From assembly GCA_002205965.3 (NCBI GenBank), contig NADL03000471.1, forward strand, positions 3,162,001 through 3,226,000: a DNA stretch of 64,000 bases, in the 5' to 3' direction. Position 1 is the first letter of the stretch, and every line of letters begins with the position of its first letter. The translations under genes and the position numbers were made by a program. This DNA is from Kappaphycus alvarezii. Lineage: Eukaryota > Rhodophyta > Florideophyceae > Gigartinales > Solieriaceae. Shown one piece after another: positions 23,946 through 33,125 of the stretch. The notes beneath the pieces are model-generated. The model was given only the letters and a program-made list of their open reading frames with translations, made no database searches and had not been told where the DNA came from.

Positions 23946-24019
23946 GAACTTCAACTATCTTAGCTTACACTGTCAGCTAGGCTTGTACGCCTCTTATAAT
24001 ACATGAAGTAAAGATGATT
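23946..24019 (-). repeat. 74-bp outer inverted repeat, right copy
   Basis: Identical on the opposite strand to 11318-11391. It is followed, in the sense of Copia 2, by AAGGAATGGTATTTACATC, whose TGGTAT start resembles a primer-binding site. This would make the 74-bp piece the end of an LTR. Confidence 0.85.
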
Positions 24020-24072
24020 AAGAAGTTTAATGCGTTCAGTATCTTTCTACAAGAGACCTAATGTGTTCAGTG

Positions 24073-24102
24073 CAGTACTGTCCAGTACTGTGCTGTACAG
24101 CA
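24073..24102. promoter_or_regulatory. GTACTGTAC-type motif cluster upstream of D27
   Basis: Three near-palindromic copies (CAGTACTG, CAGTACTG, CTGTACAG) within 30 bases, about 125-155 bases before the D27 start codon. The same motif lies upstream of three other genes in the window. A regulatory role is inferred only. Confidence 0.35.
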
Positions 24103-24226
24103 CAACTCGCAATCTCAAGATAAAGTCAGTCTCCGTCATCCGTTGAAGCATAATCTCGACAAACCTAATCCACTCCCACGAATCGAACTGTGCTTTGCAT
24201 AATTCATCTGGCTACAGATACCAAAC

Positions 24227-25115
24227 ATGACGCCTCTTACAACTTCTAACTACGCCAACCCAGCGGCCTTCCTTTCACCTCCTGTCCCTTGCAAACCTCC
24301 ACCAGACTCTGCCTCAACACTAAAAAGTCGCTGCCCGCTTCTCATGCGCGGCCCCTGCAGCCCGCCCCCATCCTACACTCGAATTGACTCCAATCCTTTC
24401 AACCGTCTTTTCACTCAGATATTCCTGCAGAAACTACAGCTTGAGCTCGGTCACATCCCTTCCCCCTCCTCTACAGGTTACCCAGCTGTCATACAAACAG
24501 TCACCGCCCTTGCCCATCGCTATAGCCGCAGTCCTTCCGATTTGCGTGCCGCCTCCAAGCGTGTACTGGTCTCCTTGTTTCCAAACTGGCTACCACCCGC
24601 CTTTCGCCGCCTCTTTTCTGAACCACTGCCTCGTTTCGCCGCATGGATCAACGCTGTCGTCACTGTAGCCGTTACACAATGGCTCATGGGCCCTTCGCGC
24701 TTGGCTGATGACGGCAAAACTGTTGAGATTGAGCGCTGTCGCTATTTGGAAGGTAATTTGTCCTTGCTTGCACGCCATAAGGCCACTTTCTGTTCAGCCC
24801 TCTATAGTCGACTAAAGTACTGACTTGTATATACTGAGAATTTTTTCCTGGTTACTCTCCGCGTACAGAAGCGGGCTGTGTGGGGATTTGCGTCCATTCG
24901 TGCAAGACAGCCACTGAGAGTTTCTTCCAGGAGAGCATGGGACTAGATTTAGCCATCGAGCCCAATCTAGATGACTTCAGCTGCAAGTTTCGTTTTGGTT
25001 CCCCCCGCAACCATGGAGTGACGACCCCATGTTTCGCGAATCTTGCTTTGCTTCTTGTCCTATGAGCACTGTCCCACAGGGACGCGTTTGCAATTCAGTA
25101 GATCCGGAAGTTTAG
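24227..25115 (+). CDS. D27: DWARF27-type beta-carotene isomerase-like protein (DUF4033), one intron, one frameshift
   Basis: Exon 1 (24227-24752) encodes a Ser/Pro-rich leader that looks like a plastid transit peptide, then NPFNRLFTQIFLQKL and the domain up to ERCRYLE. A GT..AG intron (24753-24868) follows. Exon 2 resumes E-AGCVGICVHSCKTATESFF, giving the family hallmark RCRYLEExGCVxxCxxxCKxPT, then EPNLDDFSCKFRFG. In the straight frame the protein stops at 25065. Adding one C to the C6 run at 25001-25006 gives a tail DPMFRESCFASCPMS ending at 25115, which matches the family's PPP...D...PCxxxC end. D27 enzymes isomerise all-trans/9-cis beta-carotene in plastids; in land plants this begins strigolactone synthesis, while the algal role is open. 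Confidence 0.88.
24753..24868 (+). other. Intron of the D27-like gene
   Basis: 116 bp, begins GTAATTTG and ends GCGTACAG, with a plausible branch site (ACTGAC) about 38 bases before the acceptor. Splicing restores an unbroken RCRYLEEAGCVGIC motif across the junction, which fixes both splice sites. It is the only intron I could demonstrate in the window. Confidence 0.88.
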
Positions 25116-25221
25116 CAGGAAGCTCCTATACGTCTGTTTACCTGCAAAACGAAAAACGACACGAGTGGCACATACGTTTTTTTGTCCAACGCATTTCGCG
25201 AGGCTGTGTAATACCGAGTGA

Positions 25222-26529
25222 CTAGAAAAAATCGTCAGGATATTTGCATACTGTGATCCGATGAGAGCGGACGACGATGAACCGGCTCATCCATGCCTCT
25301 CGATGGTCCCCCAAGCTCATCCATGCTTCTTGATGGTCCCCAAGCTCCCGTTTTCTTTCTCTTCCCTCCTCTTTCACATGACCTCCCCTAGACTCACCGT
25401 TTCGATTGTTTTGATCCGTAATCTTGTCATCGGCCTTTCGATTTTCGCCGCTATCCTTTCTTTCCAGAGCCGACTCATCCTTCCACCCTCCATCAATGAA
25501 TCTGGCATAACTCCTCAACCGGCTAATTTTGCCATCAATATGCGCCGAGTGCATTTCAATTCGCTGCACCTCCCTCTCCCAACGTTTCAGCTCCGCAACC
25601 ATTTTCCTTTGCTTCTCCCTAGATTTCCAGTAATCCTTTCTAATGGTAGCGATCAACGCAATCTCATCCCCCACTTTCTCAGTATCCAAATCCTCCATCA
25701 CCTTTTTCAACTCTGGCACCGCGTCACTTTTCCCGTCCACGGTCATTTGAATGGCCTCCAGTCTCTCCTTACACCAACTCTCGACGGTTGTGGGATGCGA
25801 TACGATGATCGGCGGGGGCGCTTGTGGTCGATATCCGCCTTTCAACCATGATGGGGTATGGACCGAACCTACGGTTGGTGAAATAGGCACTGCCATGGTA
25901 ATGACGCCCGTTTTCCCTGCGGCTGCTGCCGCGGCCGCTGCCTTTGCAGCCGCTGCCTTTGCAGCCGCTGCAGCTTTTGCCGCGGCGACAGCTTTTGGAC
26001 TCATCCTCGGACTTGCCAAAGGAGGTTGATTCGGTAATGCGGGGGAATGCAATGCGGCGAGGTTAATAGCACCTCGACCTGTGGAATGGAGACGCGAGGA
26101 ATGAGCGCCTCGCGCAACGGGTGTGTGAGGAGCTGCGGGAATACGAGGTGTCCATCCGAGGACGGGGGTCTGGGAAGAGGGCCCACCAGGCGGACGAAAA
26201 TAACGAGGGTATGGTGCAGCTCGGGGGCGAATGGTCGGGGGATGTATTGCAGGAGTGCCTTGAGGTGGGGCAGGAGATTGAGGGGTGCGTTGACGTGGTG
26301 CGGAAGACGGGGGTGGCGGTGGTGGAGGTCCAGTCATGTTGGATTGGGGTGGATGGATCGGAGCGGCATGGGGAGGAATAGAGGGGGGTGCAGAGGGAGG
26401 GGTGGAGCTGATGAGTTTGGCGGGTTGGAGGTCGGGAATGAAGTGGCTGGTTTGTGTGGGGCTTTCATGTTTGGGAAATGGTGCAGCGCGATGGTTTCGG
26501 CGCGGTCCGTTGGGCGGCGCAGTAAGCAT
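25222..26529 (-). CDS. Proline/alanine-rich protein with C-terminal coiled coil, unknown function
   Basis: An intact 435-residue frame. Residues 1-175 are a Pro/Ser/His-rich low-complexity region including a run of seven prolines. Residues about 180-204 are an alanine-rich stretch (AAAKAAAAAKAAAAK) that could form a long helix. Residues 215-245 hold SWLKGGYRPQAPPPIIVSHP. Residues 246-330 are strongly helical and charged (ERLEAIQMTVD...ELKKVMEDLD..., REKQRKMVAELKRWEREVQRIEMH), a likely coiled coil. Near 397-416 a 10-residue unit is repeated (GDHQEAWMSL/GDHREAWMSR). The make-up suggests a nuclear or scaffold protein; no family was recognised. It converges with D27: stop codons lie about 107 bases apart. 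Confidence 0.75.
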   Translation of the reverse strand: MLTAPPNGPRRNHRAAPFPKHESPTQTSHFIPDLQPAKLISSTPPSAPPSIPPHAAPIHPPQSNMTGPPPPPPPSSAPRQRTPQSPAPPQGTPAIHPPTIRPRAAPYPRYFRPPGGPSSQTPVLGWTPRIPAAPHTPVARGAHSSRLHSTGRGAINLAALHSPALPNQPPLASPRMSPKAVAAAKAAAAAKAAAAKAAAAAAAAGKTGVITMAVPISPTVGSVHTPSWLKGGYRPQAPPPIIVSHPTTVESWCKERLEAIQMTVDGKSDAVPELKKVMEDLDTEKVGDEIALIATIRKDYWKSREKQRKMVAELKRWEREVQRIEMHSAHIDGKISRLRSYARFIDGGWKDESALERKDSGENRKADDKITDQNNRNGESRGGHVKEEGRERKRELGDHQEAWMSLGDHREAWMSRFIVVRSHRITVCKYPDDFF

Positions 26530-26670
26530 GTATGCATGCGATGTCTAGCGTAGGTGACAAATTGTTTCGCTCTGGCGATTTTGCGTTTGGTCGGGTTGAT
26601 CTTTTCTTGAACTGCAGTTTTGGTCTTGTATTTTTTCCTTTCTTTGTTTGCTGTAAATTTTTTCGAGTAT

Positions 26671-26872
26671 ATTGTACAGTACAGTACAGTAATACTTTGC
26701 GTGGCACTGTACATTACTGTACGATGCTGTTCAATAATTTCAGTTTACAGTACAGTACAGTACAGTATTATACAGGGCTACTGTACTTGCAGGACTACTG
26801 TACTTGCGAAATCCGAAAACATCCACAGGATTATTCTAGCTACAGCTACAGCTACTGTACGGTACTGTACCG
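26671..26872. promoter_or_regulatory. GTACTGTAC-type motif cluster upstream of the coiled-coil gene
   Basis: At least four groups (26673-26690, 26706-26722, 26743-26768, 26849-26872), the longest a run of ACAGT/GTACA units, starting 140 bases before the start of the - strand gene. Overlapping reading frames across it (many YSTVQY-like repeats) come from the repeat, not from a gene. Confidence 0.35.
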
Positions 26873-27357
26873 TGGAGAGCGGCCGGGTATTCCGTGGATG
26901 AGGGCCCACCTGAACGATTCTGCAACTGCTGAATGCACGCGACGCCGAAATGCATTCAGCGATGCGTAATTCCAGCATGTGCCAGCACAAGACGTACCGT
27001 ATTTCGTCTGAACCCGAGCCTTGTACTAGAGTCCCTCAGACCAGGTCACCGTGTTTACTCACTGCCGTACCCTGCAAAACAGGTTGGGACAATGATACGG
27101 TTCCCTAAAGCTGAAAAACGTGTCTTGCGAGCCTCAACGTCTCCTCCCAGTCGTGAACACGGGACTTGCGGTGTCACGAAGCTGCAGGAACGCACTTTAG
27201 GGATTACTGGGACATTTATGTATACAGTATCGCCGTTGATGTAGTTTTATCGCCTTTTTGACTAGAGAATCCGGACTTTGAATGGAGAAAAAATACTAAT
27301 TTCCTCGGCAGATCCTCATGAAAAGTGTAAACATCAAAGTTTTGTGTCTTTGACTAG
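26873..27357. other. Intergenic region, 3' side of RUS gene
   Basis: No gene recognised. The frame at 26933-27244 has no domain and is not called. Confidence 0.4.
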
Positions 27358-28828
27358 CTAGTCAACCTGGCGATAAGTGCAGGTCCCCAATGACATCAGC
27401 AGTTTCGACGTTGACCACCCCTGTTCCTCAAGACCTTCCTTGAATCGCGGAAAAACCCTTTCCATCCATCGATGACTTTCAGTCCTTATCTTCGAGATAT
27501 CTTCTGTGCTCAAATCCTCTGCCTTGGCCATGTCCAAAAACTTCCTACCTTGTAAAACAGCCTTTAACACGTCATGAGCTTCAATACCTTCGCTAAAAAC
27601 GAGGCCCACCTTTCCCATCCTGAAAACTACAACAAATTTTTCGGTCGAATATTTGAGAATTTCCTCCATCTCTTCGCGGGTTTTCGCGAAATCAAACAGC
27701 GACGCCCCCAATACCAGCCGATCGTGTTCGGCCATGAAAACAGTTTCTCCCTTGCATTCACGTCCTCCACCGCAATCACCACCTCCCTTCCAAATACTCG
27801 TCAATCACGATATTTAACCTTTTCCAATTCAAACTTCGCAATCTCACTGTTCCTACTGCCTTGAATGTACTTCCAAGATGCAAAGTAGCCAACACTGCGA
27901 AACACCCGTAACTTGCGGCAAGGCCCCCGTTATACCGTTCTACAGTGCCCGATACCAACACGCCAATGGCCAAGCCGATCAAATTGCCAAAAACAACTTG
28001 AGCTTCCCCGCGACTACTAACATCACCAATATTCTGAGTGACTGCAAAGGCATCCAAAAACACCCGATAGCTAGGGCCGCTCATGGCGCCCGCGGCCTCC
28101 TTGAGCAAGCCACTTAGAGCCCCAAACAGCAAAAAGTAGCTTGGCTTGAGGAGGCTGGAAATCTCGACGGCAGTGGCAATAGCCATCAAGGAATCGCCGA
28201 TCATTCGCCACATCTTGGGATCACGGTCCACTAAACCTGCGAGTCGGGCAGACACAGCCAGTTTGCTGGCCATTCCCAGGCCGTCTTTCAAAACCCATTT
28301 CAGCGTGGCACCCAGGACAACAGCCTTTCCCGTACCAAGACCCAAAGCTTGAGCAAGGATGTGGTGCCGAGACATAATAAGCGTTGCGAAAGGTCTGACG
28401 GGCAATATGCCAACGGACCAGTGAATGTAGCCAGGGGCTACAGAAGCAGGGAAATTGGAGGGAGAATGGTGAGGGAGAGGATATTGCGCCATACCGGGGG
28501 ACGGGGACTTGAACTGGAGATGAGAGAGGTGGAACTTGCATGACGTCGCAGTGACCATGGGTAGGGTCGTAGACGTAAACGCGACGACCTTGGAAGGCTC
28601 GGGACCAAGGTCGGGCTTTGGAGGTTTCTATGATTCGGCGATGAGAGGGAGAACGGAGGCTTTTTGAGGAGGTGAGGGTGGTTCTGTGGGGTTTGCTGAG
28701 GATAGGACAGTAGAGTGGACATGGTTGACAGATAAGGCGAGCGGGGTGGGACAAAGGAAGGTGTGTGAATTCAGTCGCAGGATGGGGGAGGGCTGGAGGA
28801 ATGCTTGAGGAGCGAAGGTGGGAGGCAT
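27358..28828 (-). CDS. RUS: RUS (root UVB sensitive, DUF647) family protein, several frameshifts
   Basis: The core frame (27776-28558) reads FPASVAPGYIHWS, LGTGKAVVLGATLKWVLKDGLG, DRDPKMWRMIGDSLMA, KPSYFLLFGALSGLLKEAAG and FAVTQNIGDVSSRGEAQVV, the DUF647 order (KDG, DP+xWR, PSYFL, NxGDV). The C-terminus (27358-27804) continues with KFVVVFRMGKVGLVFSEG...DVLKAV, as in RUS1. The N-terminus (MPPTFAPQAFLQPS from 28828) looks like a plastid leader and leads into GRRVYVYDPTHG. Joining the pieces needs about five single-base additions: near 28671-28675, 28496-28500, 28457-28462, 27784-27786 and 27749-27751. All are in the same direction and four are in runs. RUS proteins act in plastids and other membranes of plants; their biochemical role is not settled. 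Confidence 0.85.
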
Positions 28829-28892
28829 GGGTAGCTGAAGATAGGACCGGACTCTGAAGAGATCAATTGTTTCGGAATGGGGACGCCTACCC

Positions 28893-29013
28893 TTTATAAT
28901 GCACTGTACTGTACAGTACTGTAGAGCTTGGGCATTTGGATGCCATGCAGATACTGTACAGTACTGTAGTTTGGGATCTCCTCCAGAGTACTGTACCGTA
29001 CAGTACCGTACAT
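28893..29013. promoter_or_regulatory. TATA-like box and GTACTGTAC cluster upstream of RUS
   Basis: On the - strand a TATAAA lies at 28893-28898, about 65 bases before the RUS start. Immediately further upstream are three motif groups: 28902-28924, 28951-28969 and 28987-29013. This is the densest and closest association of the motif with a gene start in the window. Confidence 0.4.
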
Positions 29014-29519
29014 GCACTGTATTAGTGAGCTTACCAGAATTCTGGCAAGCTGTGAGTACACGTGGCATCGCAATCCCTGAGTGATTTCAATCACCATATT
29101 TGATTTTCAAATTAAGCCGCAATACCTGCGTGCACAATTGTGAGTAATACCCTGCAAGGGTATCTTGGCATTTTCCGTAATAGCCGTAGAAGTTACCAAG
29201 CCAGGATGAAGCAGAAGCATTTGAGGCCAACTACCTGCAATGCCATTGCAGCTGTCCATTGCGCCGTTGTACCGACTATTGCAAAGCGTTTCCCCAACCG
29301 CTCAGAGAACGAGCCTCTTTTCATCTCTACAGCGGGACTTGTCGCTGTCTTATCCCAATACGCTGCATAGCAGCATCAGCCTAACCTGTTACTAGACTGA
29401 TCCACTCGCATACTGTAGCATCGACTAGCTTTACTTTTAACTTTCTAACTATTTAATACGCTTTGGAACATAGGCTAACCTATTTTTCAATCATTAAAAC
29501 ACCCCAATTTTCCCCTTTT

Positions 29520-30490
29520 ATGTTCAATCGCTTCAGCGACAGAGAAGTTCTAACACTATTCCGCTTTCGTACAGCGGACATCATCGAATTGAGCCCGTTA
29601 CTAGGATAGTCTTCTGATAAGACCGACACTAGCCGTAATCTCTATGCGACATAGCCACTGCTAGCCACGCGTGTTTTGTTACGGCGTACGGCAGTACCAG
29701 ATCGATGGGAAAATGTTTGTTTGTTGTTTGGAAAACACCGTCATCAGTTATCCGAGACCTTCTCGGGGCCTACGGAACACTTTAAAACTGCAAGAGGTTC
29801 TTTGTTGCTCGGACCTATTCCAAATCAGTACCTAAGTGAAAGAGCTTATAAGTTCAGCGAGGCTATCCAAGAAAAAAGGGGCGCTCTCCCCATTTACGTT
29901 GGCTTTATAGCTGGACTGTGGTCGGCGTTGCGAGACCCAAGGGATATACGCGACAACTGTTAGTGTACTATGGACACAAGCGCAATCAAATCCTCCAGTA
30001 CAAGGCATTGAAAAGTCCGAATGGAATCAGTCTTCATGCTCAAGGACCGGTAGAAGGTGGAAGACATGAGTGGTTTATGTATTTGTACAATGGACTGGAA
30101 TCAAACCTCTTTGAAGTACTAGTAACAGATGCAGTGCAGTATGTGATCTATGGTGACTCAGGATAAAGCTAGAGAATCTTTATGGAAGTTCTTTTTCGAA
30201 GTAGCAACCTGAATCCTTGTCAAAGAGCATTGAACAAGTCGATGTCAAAGGTTAGGATTACTTTGGAGTGGATTTTCAAAAAAACGAAGATGCAATTCCC
30301 ATTTTGCGGCACGAAAAGGAAGATGAACCTTCTTGAATCACCTGCTGGCTTACTGTATCTAGGCACGCTACCGATTTCCAACTTACACACTTGTTGCTAC
30401 CCCAACCAGATATCTAAATATTACGAGTTCTAACCTCCAAGCCTGAAAGAGTATATATCATGTAGGGGCTTGGAAATTTCTGAGGAATGA
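29520..30490 (+). pseudogene. PIF/Harbinger-type transposase A, interrupted
   Basis: Starts MFNRFSDREVLTLFRFRTADI and continues LLRRTAVPDRWENVCLLFGKH, the usual N-terminal helical region. The nuclease part reads ARPKGYTRQLLVYYGHKRNQILQYKAL, then NGISLHAQGPVEGGRHEWFMY (second Asp position replaced by Glu), then YGDSG, then RALNKSMSKVRITLEWIFKK (the last acidic residue) and PAGLLYLGTLPISNLHTCCYPNQISKYY. Interrupted by a frame change near 29910, stops at 30163-30176 and another stop near 30431. Confidence 0.75.
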
Positions 30491-31053
30491 AGAACAATGT
30501 TTTTCGTAGCGCGAGCTGCAGCGAGCATCCAATAATAACTTGTATGGGCGAGATCTGTGGGAAGTTCTCAGTGTTTACACACAGATCATAGACACGAAAG
30601 CAGAAATGCGAAAGCCTTAGTAACGACAGCGTAACTATGGCAGTTGCGAAAAAGTGAGGTTTCGATCGAGAGGGGGAGAAGCCACAGGAAAGGATTGGAA
30701 GCTTTGGCTAAGAAACAAGCGGAAAAAGGAGCAAGAAAATGAAAAATAATTACGCCGTGGCTAGTGTTCGGGGGTATATGACTGTGTACGGGGGAGATGG
30801 GAGAAATTTTTTTGGGCTCTGCTTTGCTTTTGATTTGGCTGAGCGGGAGGTGAAGAGAGGTAAAGTGAAGTGAGTACGTTGGCTGGTGGATTTGTTGGTT
30901 TGTAGCGAGTTGACGTAGCGGTAGGCGGTGGTGCTCGTATCAGCAAAGATTCCGCCAGTAAAAGTGAAATTATGCAATATTAGTCGCTCTTAGAGTACCA
31001 AAGACACCTTTTTTTGTGCTTGCGGATGAGGTCCATCATCTTCTCAAACTTTT

Positions 31054-32040
31054 TTATTCCAGGCTATTAGCAGTCTCTCGCTCATTTTGGCGCTCTTCAC
31101 AACCTTTTTGACGTTCTTCGAACTCCTTTTGATACTTATCGCGTTCAAAGCTCTGTTTTTCCGATTCTGACGCTACTCTTTCCATATCCGTCTCCTTAAG
31201 TTGCTCCTCAAAAGACACTAAACCACCTTTCAAGTCTACTACCTCCCTTTCACGGCGCTCGTGCATCCTTTTACGACTACTATTGCCATCATTGATGTCA
31301 TGTTTCTCGTCACCACTCGCTGCACCGCTTCCGCACGAATCTGAACCACTGCGTTGCCTATTACGAAGGAGAGCCATCTCCATCACTTGAAGACCAAGCT
31401 TAGTATTCTCCCCTTTTTTCGATTCCTCCCTCTCTTAGCCGCATTCTTCTTGTTGACACGAAAAATTCTTCTCCTCCCTCATCTGCGACAGCGCTTGATA
31501 CAGCTCCCTCGTCTCCCCTCCTGCCACTACAGAAAGCCCTGTATTTCGAGTATCGTTGGCGTTAAACTCGTCCAGTAGACGATTGTAACGGTCCTGATTG
31601 GCCTTGCACGTTACCTTTTGCGTCATACGTGGGTTCATTTTTACCTTATTTGCCACTCTTTTGCACCTCTGCTTAACAGTACCGTATACTGTTACGTGTG
31701 CGCGTGTAGCTGCAACCTCACTGATCATGATCAGAGTTTCTAGAGGGAGGTACTTTCCTCTCTTCTTCAGTATGTATGGACCATCTGCGCCGCAATTGAA
31801 GCGAGCATCGCTTGTTGTCAGGGATGTAGCACCATTTGAAGATGAAGATACGTTGGAGGGAGGAAGATAATCGGTTTGGTTGATAACTTCTGCCATTTCG
31901 CTGGTGCTGTTCCATGTAGCAGATAATAGAGGTCTAAGGAGGTTATGGCGCTGCAGTAGATGATACTCTAGCCAACTATTCGGACAACTGTTCTCAAATA
32001 AACACAGAAAAGCCTTGAACAACTGGCCACATTTCAGCAA
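31054..32040 (-). pseudogene. Myb/trihelix-like DNA-binding protein with coiled coil (Harbinger partner), one in-frame stop
   Basis: A single frame of about 329 codons interrupted only by TAA at 31435-31437. The central region (KKRGKYLPLETLIMISEVAA...VKQRCKRVANKVK...CKANQDRYNRLLDEFNANDTRNTGL) has the SANT/trihelix pattern of Harbinger ORF1 proteins. The C-terminal 110 residues are almost all charged (LKETDMERVASESEKQSFERDKYQKEFEERQ), a long coiled coil. The stop may be real or a sequencing error. Confidence 0.55.
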
Positions 32041-32426
32041 AGCAGCTCGCAGTTCTGGGCAGAATTCTATAAAACGCTGTCAGTGGTGCGAATTTTTGTG
32101 AGAGATTTATCTCCTCACTGGCACACGGCCGCATGCGTAAGCTCACTATTAACGTACTGTACATTACTGTAGTACTGCACTAGTGCCTTTTCACTGTATC
32201 CCCTGTGCCGTACAGTATACTGTTTCCAGGATACAAAATTTGTATGTAATACCGTACTAGAGATCTTAAGCTGCTCTAATTTCGAAAAATTTCCGTGGTA
32301 AATCGGGCCACGTAAAACGTCTGGCCATTTCATACGAAAAAAACAATGTGAACGGGTCCGTTTGTGATAAAATCAATAATCTAGAGAGATATATCTTTAC
32401 TGATTACTTATCTGGAGTGTAAAAAT

Positions 32427-32453
32427 AAATAATACGGCCAATCCGTATTATTT
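32427..32453. repeat. Short perfect hairpin (11-bp arms, 5-base loop)
   Basis: Arms AAATAATACGG and CCGTATTATTT separated by CCAAT. It lies 37 bases before the start of the next reading frame and is followed by a GC-rich block (CCCGCCAGCGCGCCAGCG). Confidence 0.6.
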
Positions 32454-32489
32454 CCCGCCAGCGCGCCAGCGAAATAACACGGCGTAGGT

Positions 32490-33125
32490 ATGGTTAGGAC
32501 GTCGGCAGCGCATCGCGCAGCGCCTTCCTCAACTACGGGCAGCGCCTCCTCGACTAACTTCCAATCCCCCTCCTATCCCTCATCCTCCCTTACTGCATTA
32601 TCAAGATTCCAAAAACACCCTCTCTACCGTCGTCTCCTCAGCTTACCATCGCCGTTTTATCAGCTACATGTCTATTAGCACCCGAAACCAACCCCTCCAT
32701 GCAGTCTTGCTTCCTACTCAGGCTGCATATAATACCATAGCTCCTCTGTATCAGCCTTTGTCTCCTTTTGGTGATAGCATAGAGTCAGTTGGCGATGTTG
32801 CTTTGGAAGAGTCTAAGGAAGGGAAGGATGATAGTGGTGGCGGATCGAGCCGTTTGATAATCTCCTGTTGAAGTCTGTGTGTTCCACTGACGCGCATAGA
32901 GCCGAGCACGGCATGAAGCTAGACGTGTTTGTTCAAGAGGTTCCCTCAGATTTTTTCAAGCGACAGGCGAAGCCCAGATCTAAATCATTGTGTGACCGCC
33001 CCAAACTTATCGTTGAAACCTGTTGCAAAATGGTTTTGACGAACATGACCGCTTCTGGTATAAGTGAAACGGTTACCGAACGAGACCCGTTCCTGAATGG
33101 ACTTATCATGAAAGTGTACGTTTAA
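32490..33125 (+). pseudogene. Second Myb/trihelix-like transposon protein, broken
   Basis: Three successive frames. The last (32868-33125) reads LLLKSVCSTDAHRAEHGMKLDVFVQEVPSDF...LCDRPKLIVETCCKMVLTNMTASGISETVTERDPFL, the SANT/trihelix arrangement (LLxxV, then cxDRxxxL, then ASGixExxxE) found in Harbinger-associated proteins. The first frame is Ser-rich and may be its disordered leader. No transposase partner is adjacent on the right. Confidence 0.4.

Larger units (their letters stand above)
18297..24019 (-). mobile_element. Copia-type LTR retrotransposon 2, decayed
   Basis: Same Copia domain order on the - strand: gag near 23.8-21.8 kb, integrase near 21.6-20.4 kb, RT and RNase H 20.3-19.0 kb. 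The proteins are not alignable by eye with those of Copia 1, so it belongs to a different lineage; it resembles Copia 3 at 47-53 kb. Boundaries are the shared inverted sequences; LTRs were not identified. Confidence 0.7.
29520..32040. mobile_element. PIF/Harbinger-type element A (transposase plus Myb/trihelix-like protein)
   Basis: A DDE_Tnp_4-type transposase on the + strand and a Myb/trihelix-like coiled-coil protein on the - strand face each other about 560 bases apart. The two-gene design is typical of PIF/Harbinger elements. Terminal inverted repeats and the expected 3-bp target duplication were not found, so limits are those of the genes. Confidence 0.6.

Noticed and set aside
24753..24823. 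Reading of D27 straight through to the stop at 24823
   Set aside because: It destroys the family motif RCRYLEExGC, which splicing at 24753/24868 restores exactly.
26047..26553. 168-codon + strand frame rich in Gly/Arg/Trp
   Set aside because: Antisense of the proline-rich gene; its make-up is what reversed CCN codons produce.
26532..26969. 145-codon + strand frame with YSTVQY-like repeats
   Set aside because: Translation of the GTACTGTAC repeat cluster; the same peptide appears wherever the motif is dense.
28628..29068. 146-codon - strand frame as a separate gene
   Set aside because: Its last 67 residues (from Met at 28828) read as the transit peptide of the RUS protein one frame away; the upstream half is motif-cluster translation.
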